Source of the DNA: a bacterium
Lineage (GTDB): Bacteria; Planctomycetota; B15-G4
Assembly: GCA_030428785.1 (NCBI GenBank)
Contig: JAUIEF010000018.1
Coordinates: forward strand, 1-49,956
Reading direction: 5' to 3'
DNA: 49,956 bases
The position numbers and the translations under genes are program-made. Below the pieces are notes generated by a model. It searched no databases. It saw only the letters and a list, made by a program, of their open reading frames with translations, and was not told the origin of the DNA. How positions within the stretch are numbered: position 1 is the first letter of the stretch; every line of letters starts with the position of its first letter. Shown here one piece after another: positions 1-8,515 of this stretch.

Positions 1-1482
1 GGCCCGGGCGGCGGCGGCCCCGGCGGCGGCCACCCCGGCGAGACGCCCGCCCGCAAGCGCGGTGTCGACGCGACCTACCAGCGCTTCAGCCTGAAGTACG
101 TGCTCGAGATCCTGTTCCGTCGCAAGCGGACGATCATCCTGCCGATCCTCGTCGCCACCGCGCTCGCGACGGTCGGCGCGCTGCTCACGCCCAAGTCCTA
201 CAAGTCGTCCACGTCGATCCTGCTCGGCAAGGACGAGGTGCTCAACCCGCTCGTGAAGTGGCAGACGGCGGTGAGCCTCGGGGTCACCGACTACCTCGTC
301 TCGTTCAACAAGATCATCTACTCGCGCTCGCTGCTCGAGGAGCTCGTCAACCGCCTCGACCTGCTCGAGGGCGACGCCGACCCGCTCGCGATGGAGCGCA
401 TGCTCGGCAAGCTGCGCGGCGCGATCACCGCGAACGCGTCGGGCGCGGACTCCTTCAGCATCGAGGTCTCGTGGAAGGACCCCGAGCTCGCGAAGGACAT
501 CACCGAGACGGTGACGCACCTGTTCATCGAGAAGTCCCTCGAGGGCGGTCGCAAGGAGGCGACCTCCGCGGTGGACTTCATCCAGAAGCAGCTCGACATC
601 TACCAGGCGGACCTCAGCCACGCGGAGAACCGGCTGAAGAAGTACCGCGAGGAGAACCCGGACAAGCTGCCCGAGCGGCACCAGGCGTACATCTCCGACC
701 TCAAGGACTACCGCAAGTCGCTCGCGAAGACGGACGTCGACATCAAGGAGCTCGAGCTGCGCGTCGGGCTGCTCGAGAAGCGGCTCAACGGCGAGTCGCC
801 GATGGTCGTCGAGTCGGCGTCCTTCCTGAACGTCTCGCCCATCCAGCAGCGGCTCGAGCACCTGCGCATCGAGGTGCAGGAGATGAGCGTGCGGATGAAG
901 CCGGACCACCCGGACCTCATCCGCAAGAAGGCCGAGCTCGCCGCGATCTCGCGCATCCGCGAGGATGAGAAGGAGCAGAACGTCGCCGCGGAGACCAAGG
1001 AGGTGCGCTCGCCGACGTACCAGGAGGTGCTCGCGCGCCTGCAGGAAGCCGACGTCGACCTCGAGGCCGCGCGGCTGCAGCGCCAGGAGTACGTCGAGGT
1101 CATCGCCGAGCTCGAGGAGAAGGTCGCCGGCATCCCGCAGGCCGAGATGGCGCTCAAGGCCATCGAGCGCGAGGTCGCCATCAACCAGGAGCTCTTCGAG
1201 CAGCTCCGGACGAAGGTCGAGCACGCGCGCGTGAACCAGCAGGTGGAGCTCCAGAGCCAGGAGAACCGTTTCCAGATCCTGGACTCCGCGAAGGTGCCGC
1301 TGCGACCCGCCGCGCCGAACGTGCCGCTCATCGTGATCGGCGGCCTGCTCGGCGGGCTCTTCATGGGGCTCGGCCTGATCTTCGTGTTCGAGTTCCTCGA
1401 CCAGTCCATCGTGCGCGAGGAGGAGATGGTGTTCGTCTTCGACGAGACCATCCTCGCGACCATCCCCAAGCTGCACTCCTGA
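1..1482 (+). CDS. Polysaccharide co-polymerase, Wzz/GumC family (5' partial)
   Basis: Inner-membrane protein that controls chain length and export of a Wzy-made polysaccharide. The frame is open from base 1, so the gene starts upstream. The first visible residues are glycine/proline-rich, followed by a basic stretch and a membrane helix (TIILPILVATALATVGALL). A long helical periplasmic region rich in Glu, Lys, Arg and Leu follows, typical of the coiled-coil barrel of this family. A second helix (IVIGGLLGGLFMGLGLIFVF) sits near the C terminus, and a short cytoplasmic tail ends the protein. The GTG at position 100 lies inside the conserved N-terminal region, so it is not the likely start. The next gene, 11 bases downstream, encodes the kinase-like partner, as in other Wzx/Wzy loci. 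There is no fused kinase domain. Family assignment is confident; the exact polymer is unknown. Confidence 0.88.
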   Translation, partial: GPGGGGPGGGHPGETPARKRGVDATYQRFSLKYVLEILFRRKRTIILPILVATALATVGALLTPKSYKSSTSILLGKDEVLNPLVKWQTAVSLGVTDYLVSFNKIIYSRSLLEELVNRLDLLEGDADPLAMERMLGKLRGAITANASGADSFSIEVSWKDPELAKDITETVTHLFIEKSLEGGRKEATSAVDFIQKQLDIYQADLSHAENRLKKYREENPDKLPERHQAYISDLKDYRKSLAKTDVDIKELELRVGLLEKRLNGESPMVVESASFLNVSPIQQRLEHLRIEVQEMSVRMKPDHPDLIRKKAELAAISRIREDEKEQNVAAETKEVRSPTYQEVLARLQEADVDLEAARLQRQEYVEVIAELEEKVAGIPQAEMALKAIEREVAINQELFEQLRTKVEHARVNQQVELQSQENRFQILDSAKVPLRPAAPNVPLIVIGGLLGGLFMGLGLIFVFEFLDQSIVREEEMVFVFDETILATIPKLHS

Positions 1483-1493
1483 GGCGCCCGACG

Positions 1494-2252
1494 ATGCTGC
1501 TCTCCCGGATGCTGCTCAAGGTGCCGCGCCTGTTCGTCGGCGCGCAGCGCGTGACGATGCCGCGCGGCTTCCGCCCCGACCGCGTGCTGCGCGAGATGGA
1601 CTTCGCGTCGCACGAGCGCATCGGCGGCATGGAGCCCGTGCAGGAGTTCATCGAGCACCTGCGCGTGCTGTACCTCGCGCTCGTCGAGCAGGTGGGGCCG
1701 GAGGGCGCGGTGGCCGTCTGCTCGCCCGGGCCTCGCGAGGGGCGCTCGCTCATCACGGCGAACCTCGCGGTCGCGATGGCGCACGACACGGGCCACCCGG
1801 TGACGGTCGTCGACCTCGCGTTCCGCGATCCGGCGCAGGCGGACCTGCTCGACGTCGAGCCCGGCCCCGGCTTCGCGGACCTCCGCCCCGGCGAGCGCGT
1901 GGCGCGCGTCCTCACGCCCACCGAGCACCCGGACCTCGACCTCGTGCAGCCCGGCGACCCCGGCGCGAACGGCACGAAGCTCCTGCAGAGCGGCCGGCTC
2001 GACGCGCTGCTCCGCGAGCTCAAGGCCGCGGGGCGCTTCGTGCTCATCGACACGCCGCCGGCCGCCGCGGGCGTCGACGCGCGCATCGTCGCCGAGCGCG
2101 TCGACGGCGTCGTGACCGTCGTCCGCCTCGGCCGGACGAAGCGCTCCGACCTCGCCCCGTACTACCGCGCCTTCCGCGACCTGCCGCTGCTCGGCGTGAC
2201 CTGCAACGGCCACGAGCGGTGGCTGCCGGGCTGGCTCCAGCGCTTCCTGTAG
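1494..2252 (+). CDS. Degenerate CpsD/CapB-type tyrosine-kinase-like P-loop protein
   Basis: Resembles the cytoplasmic BY-kinase partner of Wzz-type co-polymerases by fold pattern, length (252 residues) and position directly after the co-polymerase gene. The Walker A region reads SPGPREGRSLITANLA (residues 77-92): the usual Gly-Glu-Gly-Lys core has Arg84 in place of Lys. The Walker A' segment reads VVDLAFRDP (residues 105-113), where the usual second Asp of DADLRRP is Ala109. Walker B (FVLIDTPP, Asp186) is kept. The C terminus ends WLPGWLQRFL with no tyrosine cluster. With two key positions changed and no autophosphorylation tail, it is probably a pseudokinase or an ATP-binding scaffold. That is an inference from residues, not a measured property. 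Confidence 0.82.
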   Translation: MLLSRMLLKVPRLFVGAQRVTMPRGFRPDRVLREMDFASHERIGGMEPVQEFIEHLRVLYLALVEQVGPEGAVAVCSPGPREGRSLITANLAVAMAHDTGHPVTVVDLAFRDPAQADLLDVEPGPGFADLRPGERVARVLTPTEHPDLDLVQPGDPGANGTKLLQSGRLDALLRELKAAGRFVLIDTPPAAAGVDARIVAERVDGVVTVVRLGRTKRSDLAPYYRAFRDLPLLGVTCNGHERWLPGWLQRFL

Positions 2253-2256
2253 GAGG
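2251..2256 (+). promoter_or_regulatory. Ribosome binding site AGGAGG overlapping a stop codon
   Basis: A perfect AGGAGG begins inside the TAG stop of the kinase-like gene and lies 8 bases before a GTG at 2265. It fixes the start of the small membrane protein and suggests its translation is coupled to the upstream gene. Confidence 0.75.
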
Positions 2257-2264
2257 ACCCCGCC

Positions 2265-2399
2265 GTGAAGATGATCTTCCTCTGGGCCATCCTGACGTTC
2301 GTGTTCGCCTTCCGCGTGAAGGAGCTGAACCGCTGGACGGTCGGGCTGTACGTCGCCGCCAACGTCGCGAACGTCGTGTTCGCGTACATGACGTTCTAG
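2265..2399 (+). CDS. 44-residue membrane microprotein in the polysaccharide operon
   Basis: A short frame opens with GTG at 2265 and closes with TAG at 2397-2399, filling the gap between the kinase-like and ligase/polymerase genes. It is preceded by a perfect AGGAGG at 8-base spacing, the best Shine-Dalgarno in this locus. The product has a hydrophobic N-terminal helix (MIFLWAILTFVFAF), a short charged turn (RVKELNRW) and a second hydrophobic stretch (TVGLYVAANVANVVFAYM). This suggests a small hairpin membrane protein. I recognise no family. Its place in the operon suggests a role with the co-polymerase, ligase or flippase, but that is guesswork. An ATG two codons in (2271) is too far from the Shine-Dalgarno to be the preferred start. 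Confidence 0.72.
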   Translation: MKMIFLWAILTFVFAFRVKELNRWTVGLYVAANVANVVFAYMTF

Positions 2400-2408
2400 G
2401 GGCGGGCC

Positions 2409-3950
2409 GTGCAGGCGACGTGGATCCAGGATCTCCGGGACGACTGGCCGCAGCGGTCGGTCCGCGCGCTCGTCATGGCGTTCGCGGGCGTGCTCGTGGG
2501 CGCCCTCGCCGTGCTCACGAACGGCAACCTGGTCATCCCCGTCGCGCTGCCCATCGGGCTCGGCGTGCTGCTGGCGATCGTCACGCACCCGTCGGCGACC
2601 TTCTCGCTGCTGCTCTTCTGCACGCTGCTGTTCGAGCAGTACCAGATCTTCGGGCTCGAGGCGCCGCTCACGCTGCGCGTCCCGTTCTTCGAGAACTTCA
2701 ACAACTCCATCGGCGTGCCGCTGCCCACGAACCCCGTCGAGGTGCTGCTCGGCACGGTCGGCGGCAGCTGGCTGATCGCGGGCGTCGTGACGCGGCGCAT
2801 CCGCTTCCAGGCGAACCCGCTCCAGGGGCCCATGCTCGGCCTCATGGGCATGCTGTTCTTCTTCTTCGCGTTCGGCATCGCGCGCGGCGGCGTGTTCAAC
2901 ATCGCGCTCTGGGAGATCCGCGCGCTCTTCTACCTGGGCATCTCGTTCTTCGTCGGCAGCCAGATCATCCGCACGCACAAGCAGGTGGTCACCAACACCT
3001 GGTGCATCCTGCTGCCCGTCTCGATCAAGGGCTTCCAGGGCGTGTGGCGCTGGCTCGTCGACCTCGGCGGCGACATCGGCGACATCCACGCGATCACGAG
3101 CCACGAGTGCGCGATCTTCATCATGACGTCGTTCGTGTTCAGCATGGCGCTCGTCACGTTCCACGGCCCGCGCTCGATGCTCATCTACACGGCCGCGACC
3201 GCCCCGACGACGTTCATCACGTTCATCTACGCCCAGCGCCGCATCGCGTACGGCTGCCTGGTCTTCGGGATGATCATGCTGTTCCTCTACCTCCCGAAGA
3301 AGCTGAAGAAGATCGGGCTCGCGCTGACCCTCGCGGCGATCCCCGTCATCGGCGTCTACTTCGCGGCGTTCTGGAACAACACGGGCGGCCTGGGCATGCC
3401 CGTCCAGCAGGTGCGCTCGATCTTCGGCGAGGACGCCACGGGCGAGGTCGACTCCAGCAACACGTACCGCGATGTCGAGAAGTTCAACCTCATCGAGACC
3501 ATCCGGACGTATCCGGCGGGTGTCGGGTTCGGCAACAAGTACCTCATCGTCATCCCGCTGGACGAGGTCGACTTCCCGCTGTGGGACTACATCCCGCACA
3601 ACTGCATCCTGTGGATGTGGGTGAAGACGGGCTTCGTCGGGATCGCGGCCTTCTACATCTGCATCGGGCTCATGGTGATCCAGCTGACGATCGACTTCCG
3701 CACGACGACGCGGCCGCTCTACAAGTGCCTGATCGTCATGGCGGTCGTGTTCCTCATCTGCCAGGTCGTCGTGGCGTACTACGACCTCCAGCTGACCTTC
3801 TACCGGAACATGGTCTACCTGGGGTCGCTGCTCGCGATGATGATCCCGGTCCACGCGGAGGCGAAGCGCAATGAGCGCCTCGGCCTCACGTGTGACGACC
3901 CGCACCCGACGCACCTCGACGACGACCCGGAGGGCGCGCCGTGTCGCTGA
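2409..3950 (+). CDS. O-antigen ligase / Wzy-like polymerase, multi-pass membrane protein
   Basis: A 513-residue inner-membrane protein with roughly ten or more hydrophobic helices and a large soluble loop at about residues 320-395. The loop ends in the signature PHNCILWMWVKTGFVG (His397), which matches the His-Asn plus Gly pattern of the WaaL/Wzy_C family just before a membrane helix. Proteins of this family join undecaprenyl-linked repeat units to each other (Wzy) or to an acceptor (WaaL). Beside a co-polymerase and a flippase the polymerase role is more likely. The GTG start at 2409 follows the microprotein stop by nine bases. The end overlaps the flippase gene by 10 bases, so the two are probably translationally coupled. 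Confidence 0.8.
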   Translation: MQATWIQDLRDDWPQRSVRALVMAFAGVLVGALAVLTNGNLVIPVALPIGLGVLLAIVTHPSATFSLLLFCTLLFEQYQIFGLEAPLTLRVPFFENFNNSIGVPLPTNPVEVLLGTVGGSWLIAGVVTRRIRFQANPLQGPMLGLMGMLFFFFAFGIARGGVFNIALWEIRALFYLGISFFVGSQIIRTHKQVVTNTWCILLPVSIKGFQGVWRWLVDLGGDIGDIHAITSHECAIFIMTSFVFSMALVTFHGPRSMLIYTAATAPTTFITFIYAQRRIAYGCLVFGMIMLFLYLPKKLKKIGLALTLAAIPVIGVYFAAFWNNTGGLGMPVQQVRSIFGEDATGEVDSSNTYRDVEKFNLIETIRTYPAGVGFGNKYLIVIPLDEVDFPLWDYIPHNCILWMWVKTGFVGIAAFYICIGLMVIQLTIDFRTTTRPLYKCLIVMAVVFLICQVVVAYYDLQLTFYRNMVYLGSLLAMMIPVHAEAKRNERLGLTCDDPHPTHLDDDPEGAPCR

Positions 3951-5392
3951 CCAACCGCGTGCTCAAGAACGCCGCCTTCCAGGCGGGCAGCCAGGCGATC
4001 ACGTGGGTCTTCGCGTGGGTGCTGCTCATCTACCTGCCGCGCCACCTCGGCGACGAGGGCTTCGGCCGGCTGTTCTTCGCGATCTCGTTCTCGCTCATCG
4101 CGTCGATCTTCCTGAACCTGGGCATCAACACCTTCCTCATGAAGGAGGTGGCCCGGGAGCCCGACCAGGGGCCGCGCCTGCTCGCGAACGCGATGGGCCT
4201 GAAGGCGGGCCTCGCGCTCATCGTCTACGCGCTCATGATGGTCGTCGTGCGCGCGATGGGGGTGGAGCCCGACGCGGTCGTCGCGACGGACATCATCGGC
4301 CTCGCGTTCCTCGTGGGGTCGTTCGGGCAGACGTTCACGGCCTACCTCCAGGCGGAGCAGCGCGGCCGCGAGCCGGCCCTCGCGCTCGTCATCGAGAAGC
4401 TCGTGACGACGGCCGGCTCCGTGGCGGCGCTCGTGTCCGGGTACGGGCTCGTCGCCGTGGCGGTCATGCACCTCCTCGGCACGGTCGCGAGCACCGCGTA
4501 CATCGCGCGCGTGCTCTACCGGTCGGTGCCCTTCGCCCTCGAGTTCGACCGGGCCGTCCTCAAGCGCGTGCTCGTCGGCGCGGCGCCCTTCCTCATCTGG
4601 ATCGTGTTCGGCGAGATCTACGTGCGCATCGACGTGCTCATGCTCACGAAGATGGCCGGCGACGACGTCGTGGGCTGGTACGGCGCGGCCTTCCGGCTCT
4701 ACGGCACGCTGCTGTTCATCCCGAACATCTTCATGACGTCGGTGTTCCCGGCCATCGCGCGGAAGTTCGCCGACCCCGGCGAGGGCGCCCACAAGGCGAC
4801 GCGCCGCACGCTGAACTTCATGCTGCTCGTCTCGGTGCCCGTCGGCCTCGGCATGTCGCTCGTCGCCGAGCCGGTCGTCTCGCTCCTCTTCGGCCTCGAG
4901 GAGTTCCACCACAGCGTCGCGAACCTGCAGATCTTCGGGCTCTCGATGGTCTTCGTGTGCGTCGACGTCGTGCTGGGCTCCGTGCTCATCGCGAACGACA
5001 AGCAGAAGCAGTGGTCGTGCGCGGCCATCGGCGCCGCGGCGCTCAACCCGGTGCTCAACCTCGCGCTCATCCCGATGACGCAGGCGCGCTTCGGCAACGG
5101 CGGCTACGGCGCGGCGCTCGCCACGCTGATCACCGAGATCTTCATGATGGTCGTCGCGCTCAAGCTCATGCCGCGCGGCATCCTCGACCAGGGCTCGGCC
5201 CGCATCGCGGCCAAGGTCTGCGGCGCGGGCGCCGTCATGCTGCTCGCCGTGTCGCTCGTCTCCGGGATCGGGCTCTTCGCGGCCATGGCCCTCGGCGCGG
5301 CGGCCTACCTCGGCGCGGTGTTCCTGTTCCGCGCGTTCCCGTCCGAGGACCTCGCCCACCTCCTCCACGCCGTCCGCGGTCGGAGCTCCTGA
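3941..5392 (+). CDS. Wzx-like polysaccharide flippase (MOP superfamily)
   Basis: A 483-residue multi-pass membrane protein whose N terminus (NAAFQAGSQAITWVFAWVLL) and evenly spaced helices match the polysaccharide biosynthesis/flippase branch of the MOP superfamily. Such proteins move undecaprenyl-diphosphate-linked repeat units across the inner membrane. About twelve to fourteen hydrophobic segments are visible. The GTG start at 3941 overlaps the end of the ligase/polymerase gene. The next gene starts with an ATG two bases after the stop. Flippase, polymerase-like and co-polymerase genes side by side support a Wzx/Wzy-dependent pathway. Substrate cannot be read from sequence. Confidence 0.88.
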   Translation: MSLTNRVLKNAAFQAGSQAITWVFAWVLLIYLPRHLGDEGFGRLFFAISFSLIASIFLNLGINTFLMKEVAREPDQGPRLLANAMGLKAGLALIVYALMMVVVRAMGVEPDAVVATDIIGLAFLVGSFGQTFTAYLQAEQRGREPALALVIEKLVTTAGSVAALVSGYGLVAVAVMHLLGTVASTAYIARVLYRSVPFALEFDRAVLKRVLVGAAPFLIWIVFGEIYVRIDVLMLTKMAGDDVVGWYGAAFRLYGTLLFIPNIFMTSVFPAIARKFADPGEGAHKATRRTLNFMLLVSVPVGLGMSLVAEPVVSLLFGLEEFHHSVANLQIFGLSMVFVCVDVVLGSVLIANDKQKQWSCAAIGAAALNPVLNLALIPMTQARFGNGGYGAALATLITEIFMMVVALKLMPRGILDQGSARIAAKVCGAGAVMLLAVSLVSGIGLFAAMALGAAAYLGAVFLFRAFPSEDLAHLLHAVRGRSS

Positions 5393-5393
5393 C

Positions 5394-5942
5394 ATGTGGC
5401 TGACCCGTCTCATCGCGTACCTGACGAACCACGTCGTCACGCACGTCCCGTCGTACACGCTGCGCCACGCGTGGCTCTACCGCCTGCTCGGCGTGCGCAT
5501 CGGCGAGGGCACGTCGATCCTCATGGGCTGCCGCTTCTACTTCTACCGGCTGCTCGGACGCGGCGCGGGCGGCCTCGTCGTCGGGCGCAACAGCATCGTG
5601 AACCGCTCCTGCTACTTCGACATGCGCGGCGGGATCCGCATCGGCGACAACGTGTCCGTCTCGCCCGAGGTCTCGATGATCACCAGCCAGCACCTGGTGG
5701 ACGACCCGGACTTCGGCATCGAGGACCTCTCGATCGTCGTCGGTGACCGCGCGTGGATCGGCTCGCGCGTCACGATCCTCCCCGGCGTGACCATCGGCGA
5801 GGGCGCCGTCGTCGCGGCGGGCGCGGTCGTCGCCAAGGACGTCGAGCCGTACGCCGTGGTGGGGGGCACGCCCGCGAAGAAGATCCGCGAGCGCACCCGC
5901 GAGCTCTCGTACAGCCTGAGCTTCCGCCCGCTCTTCGAGTAG
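5394..5942 (+). CDS. Hexapeptide-repeat (left-handed beta-helix) acyltransferase
   Basis: A 182-residue acyltransferase of the maltose/galactoside O-acetyltransferase type, expected to add an acetyl (or other acyl) group from the CoA thioester to a sugar. Imperfect hexapeptide repeats run through most of the chain (IGEGTS, IGDNVS, VGDRAW, IGSRVT, IGEGAV). A His lies in the expected catalytic region (SMITSQHLVDD), and the C-terminal AVVGGTPAKKIRER segment is typical. The ATG follows the flippase stop by one base. It is the last gene of block 1 and a perfect hairpin starts at its stop codon. Acceptor sugar unknown. Confidence 0.87.
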   Translation: MWLTRLIAYLTNHVVTHVPSYTLRHAWLYRLLGVRIGEGTSILMGCRFYFYRLLGRGAGGLVVGRNSIVNRSCYFDMRGGIRIGDNVSVSPEVSMITSQHLVDDPDFGIEDLSIVVGDRAWIGSRVTILPGVTIGEGAVVAAGAVVAKDVEPYAVVGGTPAKKIRERTRELSYSLSFRPLFE

Positions 5943-5968
5943 GGCGACGGCGGCAGGGTCCGTCGCCC
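5942..5968 (+). terminator. Perfect 9-bp hairpin after the first polysaccharide block
   Basis: GGGCGACGG (5942-5950) pairs perfectly with CCGTCGCCC (5960-5968) around a 9-base loop, starting on the last base of the TAG stop. There is no T-tract after it, so it may be a weak or factor-assisted terminator, or an mRNA-stabilising stem. The remaining bases up to 6155 contain no recognisable gene; they presumably carry the leader of the next block. Confidence 0.5.
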
Positions 5969-6155
5969 GGTCGGGAGCCCCCGAGCGCCGCCTCGCCGGG
6001 CCCGACCGCGCGCCGCGCCCGGCCCGTCCGAGGGCTCGTCGCGGCCCTCGTGAACGGCCGTTCCGGGCCCGTCCGGCGCTCCCCGATTCGGCCAAAGGCA
6101 GGCCCCCGCCGCTGCCGATGAGAGGCGCGTCCCTCCGTCCCGGCCGGGTCCTGCC

Positions 6156-7319
6156 ATGCGCTCCATCCTCTTCTTCGACACGAACACCGAGATCGGTGGG
6201 GTGGTGACCGTGCTCACCACGATGCTGAAGAAGCTGGACCGGCGGCTCTTCCGGATCGCGGTCGCGTGCCAGCGCGGCGGCCGTCCCGAGCGCGCCATCT
6301 CGCGCATCCCCGACCACGAGCTCGTGCGCTGCTCGTTCGGGACGAAGCCCGCGGAGCTGCGGACGCGCTTCCGCCAGAAGCTCCACGACCTCGCGATGAT
6401 CCCCGTGACCCTGGGGACGATCGTGCGGCTCTCGTGGTTCGTCGTGCGCAACCGCGTCGAGGTGCTGCACACCTCCGACAAGTTCCGGTCGGTGTTCACC
6501 TGCTACGTCGTGTCCGTCCTCACGCGGCGGCCGTTCGTGTACCACGTGCACGGGCCGTACGTGCACAGCACTCTCAACCGGCTCGCGCTGGACCGCGCGT
6601 CCGCGATCGTCGCGAACTCCAACGCGATGAAGCAGGACTACATCCGGCAGATCGGCCCGGAGATGGACCGCATCGAGGTCGTGCACAACGGCACGGACCT
6701 CGCGGAGCAGGTCGACGGCCCCGACCTCCGCCGACAGCTCGACATCCCCGCGGACGCGGTCGTCATCGGCATCTGCTCCCGCCTCGCGCCGAGCAAGGGC
6801 CAGGAGGAGTTCCTCCGGGCCGCCGCGCGCGTCGTCGAGCAGGCGCCGGACGCCTGGTTCGTCGTCGCCGGCGACGACTCCATCGAGGACGGGAACCGCG
6901 GCTACAAGGACCGCCTCAAGGCGCTCGCCGTGTCCCTCGGCATCGCGCACCGCGTGAAGTTCCTCGGCTTCTGCGACGAGATGGCGCCGGTCTACCGGAC
7001 CATCGACGTGTGCGTCGACGCTGCGTGGGAGGAGGCGTTCGGCATGGTCGTCATCGAGCCGATGGTCTTCGGCAAGCCGGTCATCGCGACGAACGCGGGC
7101 GGCATCCGCGAGATCGTCGAGAACAACCAGAACGGCCTCCTCGTCCAGCCGAAGAACGTCGAGGCGCTGGCCGAGGGCATGCTCGCGCTCGTGCTCGACC
7201 CGTCGCTGCGCCTCCGCCTCGGCGAGCGCGCGCGCGAGGTCGTGTCCGAGCGCTTCGACGCCGACGCGCACGCGCGGCGCGTCTCCGAGGTCCTCGACGA
7301 CGCGGGCGGCCGCTCATGA
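6156..7319 (+). CDS. GT4-family glycosyltransferase
   Basis: A 387-residue two-domain GT-B enzyme that transfers a sugar from a nucleotide donor onto the growing lipid-linked repeat unit. The N-terminal domain opens MRSILFFDTNTEIGGVVTVL, with the glycine-containing acceptor-side loop. The C-terminal donor domain has VVHNGTDL, GICSRLAPSKGQEEFLRAA and the EX7E-type motif EEAFGMVVIEP, followed by FGKPVIATNAGG. It is the first gene of block 2, after a 213-base gap. Its stop overlaps the next gene's ATG (ATGA). Donor and linkage cannot be predicted. Confidence 0.9.
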   Translation: MRSILFFDTNTEIGGVVTVLTTMLKKLDRRLFRIAVACQRGGRPERAISRIPDHELVRCSFGTKPAELRTRFRQKLHDLAMIPVTLGTIVRLSWFVVRNRVEVLHTSDKFRSVFTCYVVSVLTRRPFVYHVHGPYVHSTLNRLALDRASAIVANSNAMKQDYIRQIGPEMDRIEVVHNGTDLAEQVDGPDLRRQLDIPADAVVIGICSRLAPSKGQEEFLRAAARVVEQAPDAWFVVAGDDSIEDGNRGYKDRLKALAVSLGIAHRVKFLGFCDEMAPVYRTIDVCVDAAWEEAFGMVVIEPMVFGKPVIATNAGGIREIVENNQNGLLVQPKNVEALAEGMLALVLDPSLRLRLGERAREVVSERFDADAHARRVSEVLDDAGGRS

Positions 7320-8515
7320 ACGTCCTCTTCTTCTCGCCGTACCCGCCGTACCCGCCGACCTTCGGCGGCACGGTCCGCATCTACAACCTCATGCGGCAGG
7401 TGGCGCGGCACCACGACGTGTACTCGCTCTGCTACGTGTCGCCCTACGACCCCGAGGTCGACCGCAGCCCGCTGCAGGACTTCGTGCGCGTGCACGAGGA
7501 GGTCGCGCGGCCGTACCCCGAGCGCAAGCGCCTCAACCAGGCGCGGTCCATGCTCTCGCGGCACTCGTTCCAGCACATCGCGCACCGCACCGAGGCCATG
7601 CAGGCGGCGCTCGATCGGATGGTCCGCGAGCACGACATCGACGTGATCGTCGTCGAGTTCTCGCAGATGGGCTGCTTCGACTTCCCGGACGGCCCCGCCG
7701 TCGTCGTCGACGAGCACAACGTCGAGTGGGACCTGCTCCAGCGCGAGTACGAGGCGTCGGCGCCGTCGCTGCGCAAGCTCTACCAGCTCGCCGAGTTCAA
7801 CAAGTTCCGGCGCGAGGAGATCGCCGTCCTCGAGCGCGCGGACCGCGTGACCGTGACGTCCCCGCGCGACCGCGACCTGCTGCTGCGGCACGCGCCCGGA
7901 CTCGCGATCGACGTCGTCGAGAACGGCGTCGACATCGAGTACTTCCGGCCCGTGCCCGACAGCATGGCCGAGCCGGACACGCTCGTCTTCACCGGCACGA
8001 TGCACTACCACCCGAACCAGCAGGCCGCGCGCTGGTTCGTCGAGGACATCCTCCCGCTCATCCACACCGAGGTGAGCACCGCGCGCTTCATCGGCGCCGG
8101 CGGCCGCGTCACCCCGGAGCTCGAGGTGCTGTGCAACGAGCACGTGCACTTCACGGGCTACGTCGAGGACATCCGCGAGTGGTTCCACAAGGCGTCCGTC
8201 TTCGTGGTCCCGCTGCGCGTGGGCGGCGGCACGCGGTTCAAGGTCGTCGAGGCGATGGCCGTCGGCAAGCCCGTCGTGTCGACGCGGCTCGGCGCCGAGG
8301 GCATCCCCGTCGAGCACGGCGAGCAGCTGATCCTCGCCGACGACCCGAACAGCTTCGCCGCGGAGGTCGTCGATCTGCTGCACGACCCCGCGCGCGCCCA
8401 CGACATGGCGCGCGCCGGCCGCGCGTTCGTCGAGAAGCACTTCGCGTGGGACGTCATCGGCACGCGCATGGTCGACGCGATCGAGAAGGCGGTCGAGCGG
8501 GAGCCCGCGGCATGA
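7316..8515 (+). CDS. GT4-type glycosyltransferase
   Basis: A 399-residue GT-B glycosyltransferase starting at the ATG in the ATGA overlap. It opens MNVLFFSPYPPYPPTFGG, then has DEHNVEWDLLQREYE and a tract of ERADRVTVTSPRDRDLL typical of the subgroup found in PEP-CTERM/exosortase-linked polysaccharide loci. The donor-site region reads FVVPLRVGGGTRFKVVEAMA followed by GKPVVSTRLGAEGI. The stop overlaps the next ATG (ATGA at 8512), so it is translationally coupled. It probably adds one sugar of the repeat unit in the cytoplasm. Confidence 0.9.
   Translation: MNVLFFSPYPPYPPTFGGTVRIYNLMRQVARHHDVYSLCYVSPYDPEVDRSPLQDFVRVHEEVARPYPERKRLNQARSMLSRHSFQHIAHRTEAMQAALDRMVREHDIDVIVVEFSQMGCFDFPDGPAVVVDEHNVEWDLLQREYEASAPSLRKLYQLAEFNKFRREEIAVLERADRVTVTSPRDRDLLLRHAPGLAIDVVENGVDIEYFRPVPDSMAEPDTLVFTGTMHYHPNQQAARWFVEDILPLIHTEVSTARFIGAGGRVTPELEVLCNEHVHFTGYVEDIREWFHKASVFVVPLRVGGGTRFKVVEAMAVGKPVVSTRLGAEGIPVEHGEQLILADDPNSFAAEVVDLLHDPARAHDMARAGRAFVEKHFAWDVIGTRMVDAIEKAVEREPAA

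Noticed and set aside
1..45. Gly/Pro repeat-like sequence at the window start
   Set aside because: It is in frame with the co-polymerase and is simply the low-complexity N-terminal part of that protein, not a separate repeat element.
708..3914. Very long minus-strand open frame (over 1000 codons)
   Set aside because: It lies opposite clear plus-strand genes and encodes Arg/Asp/His/Val-rich low-complexity sequence. Long antisense frames are expected in very GC-rich DNA.
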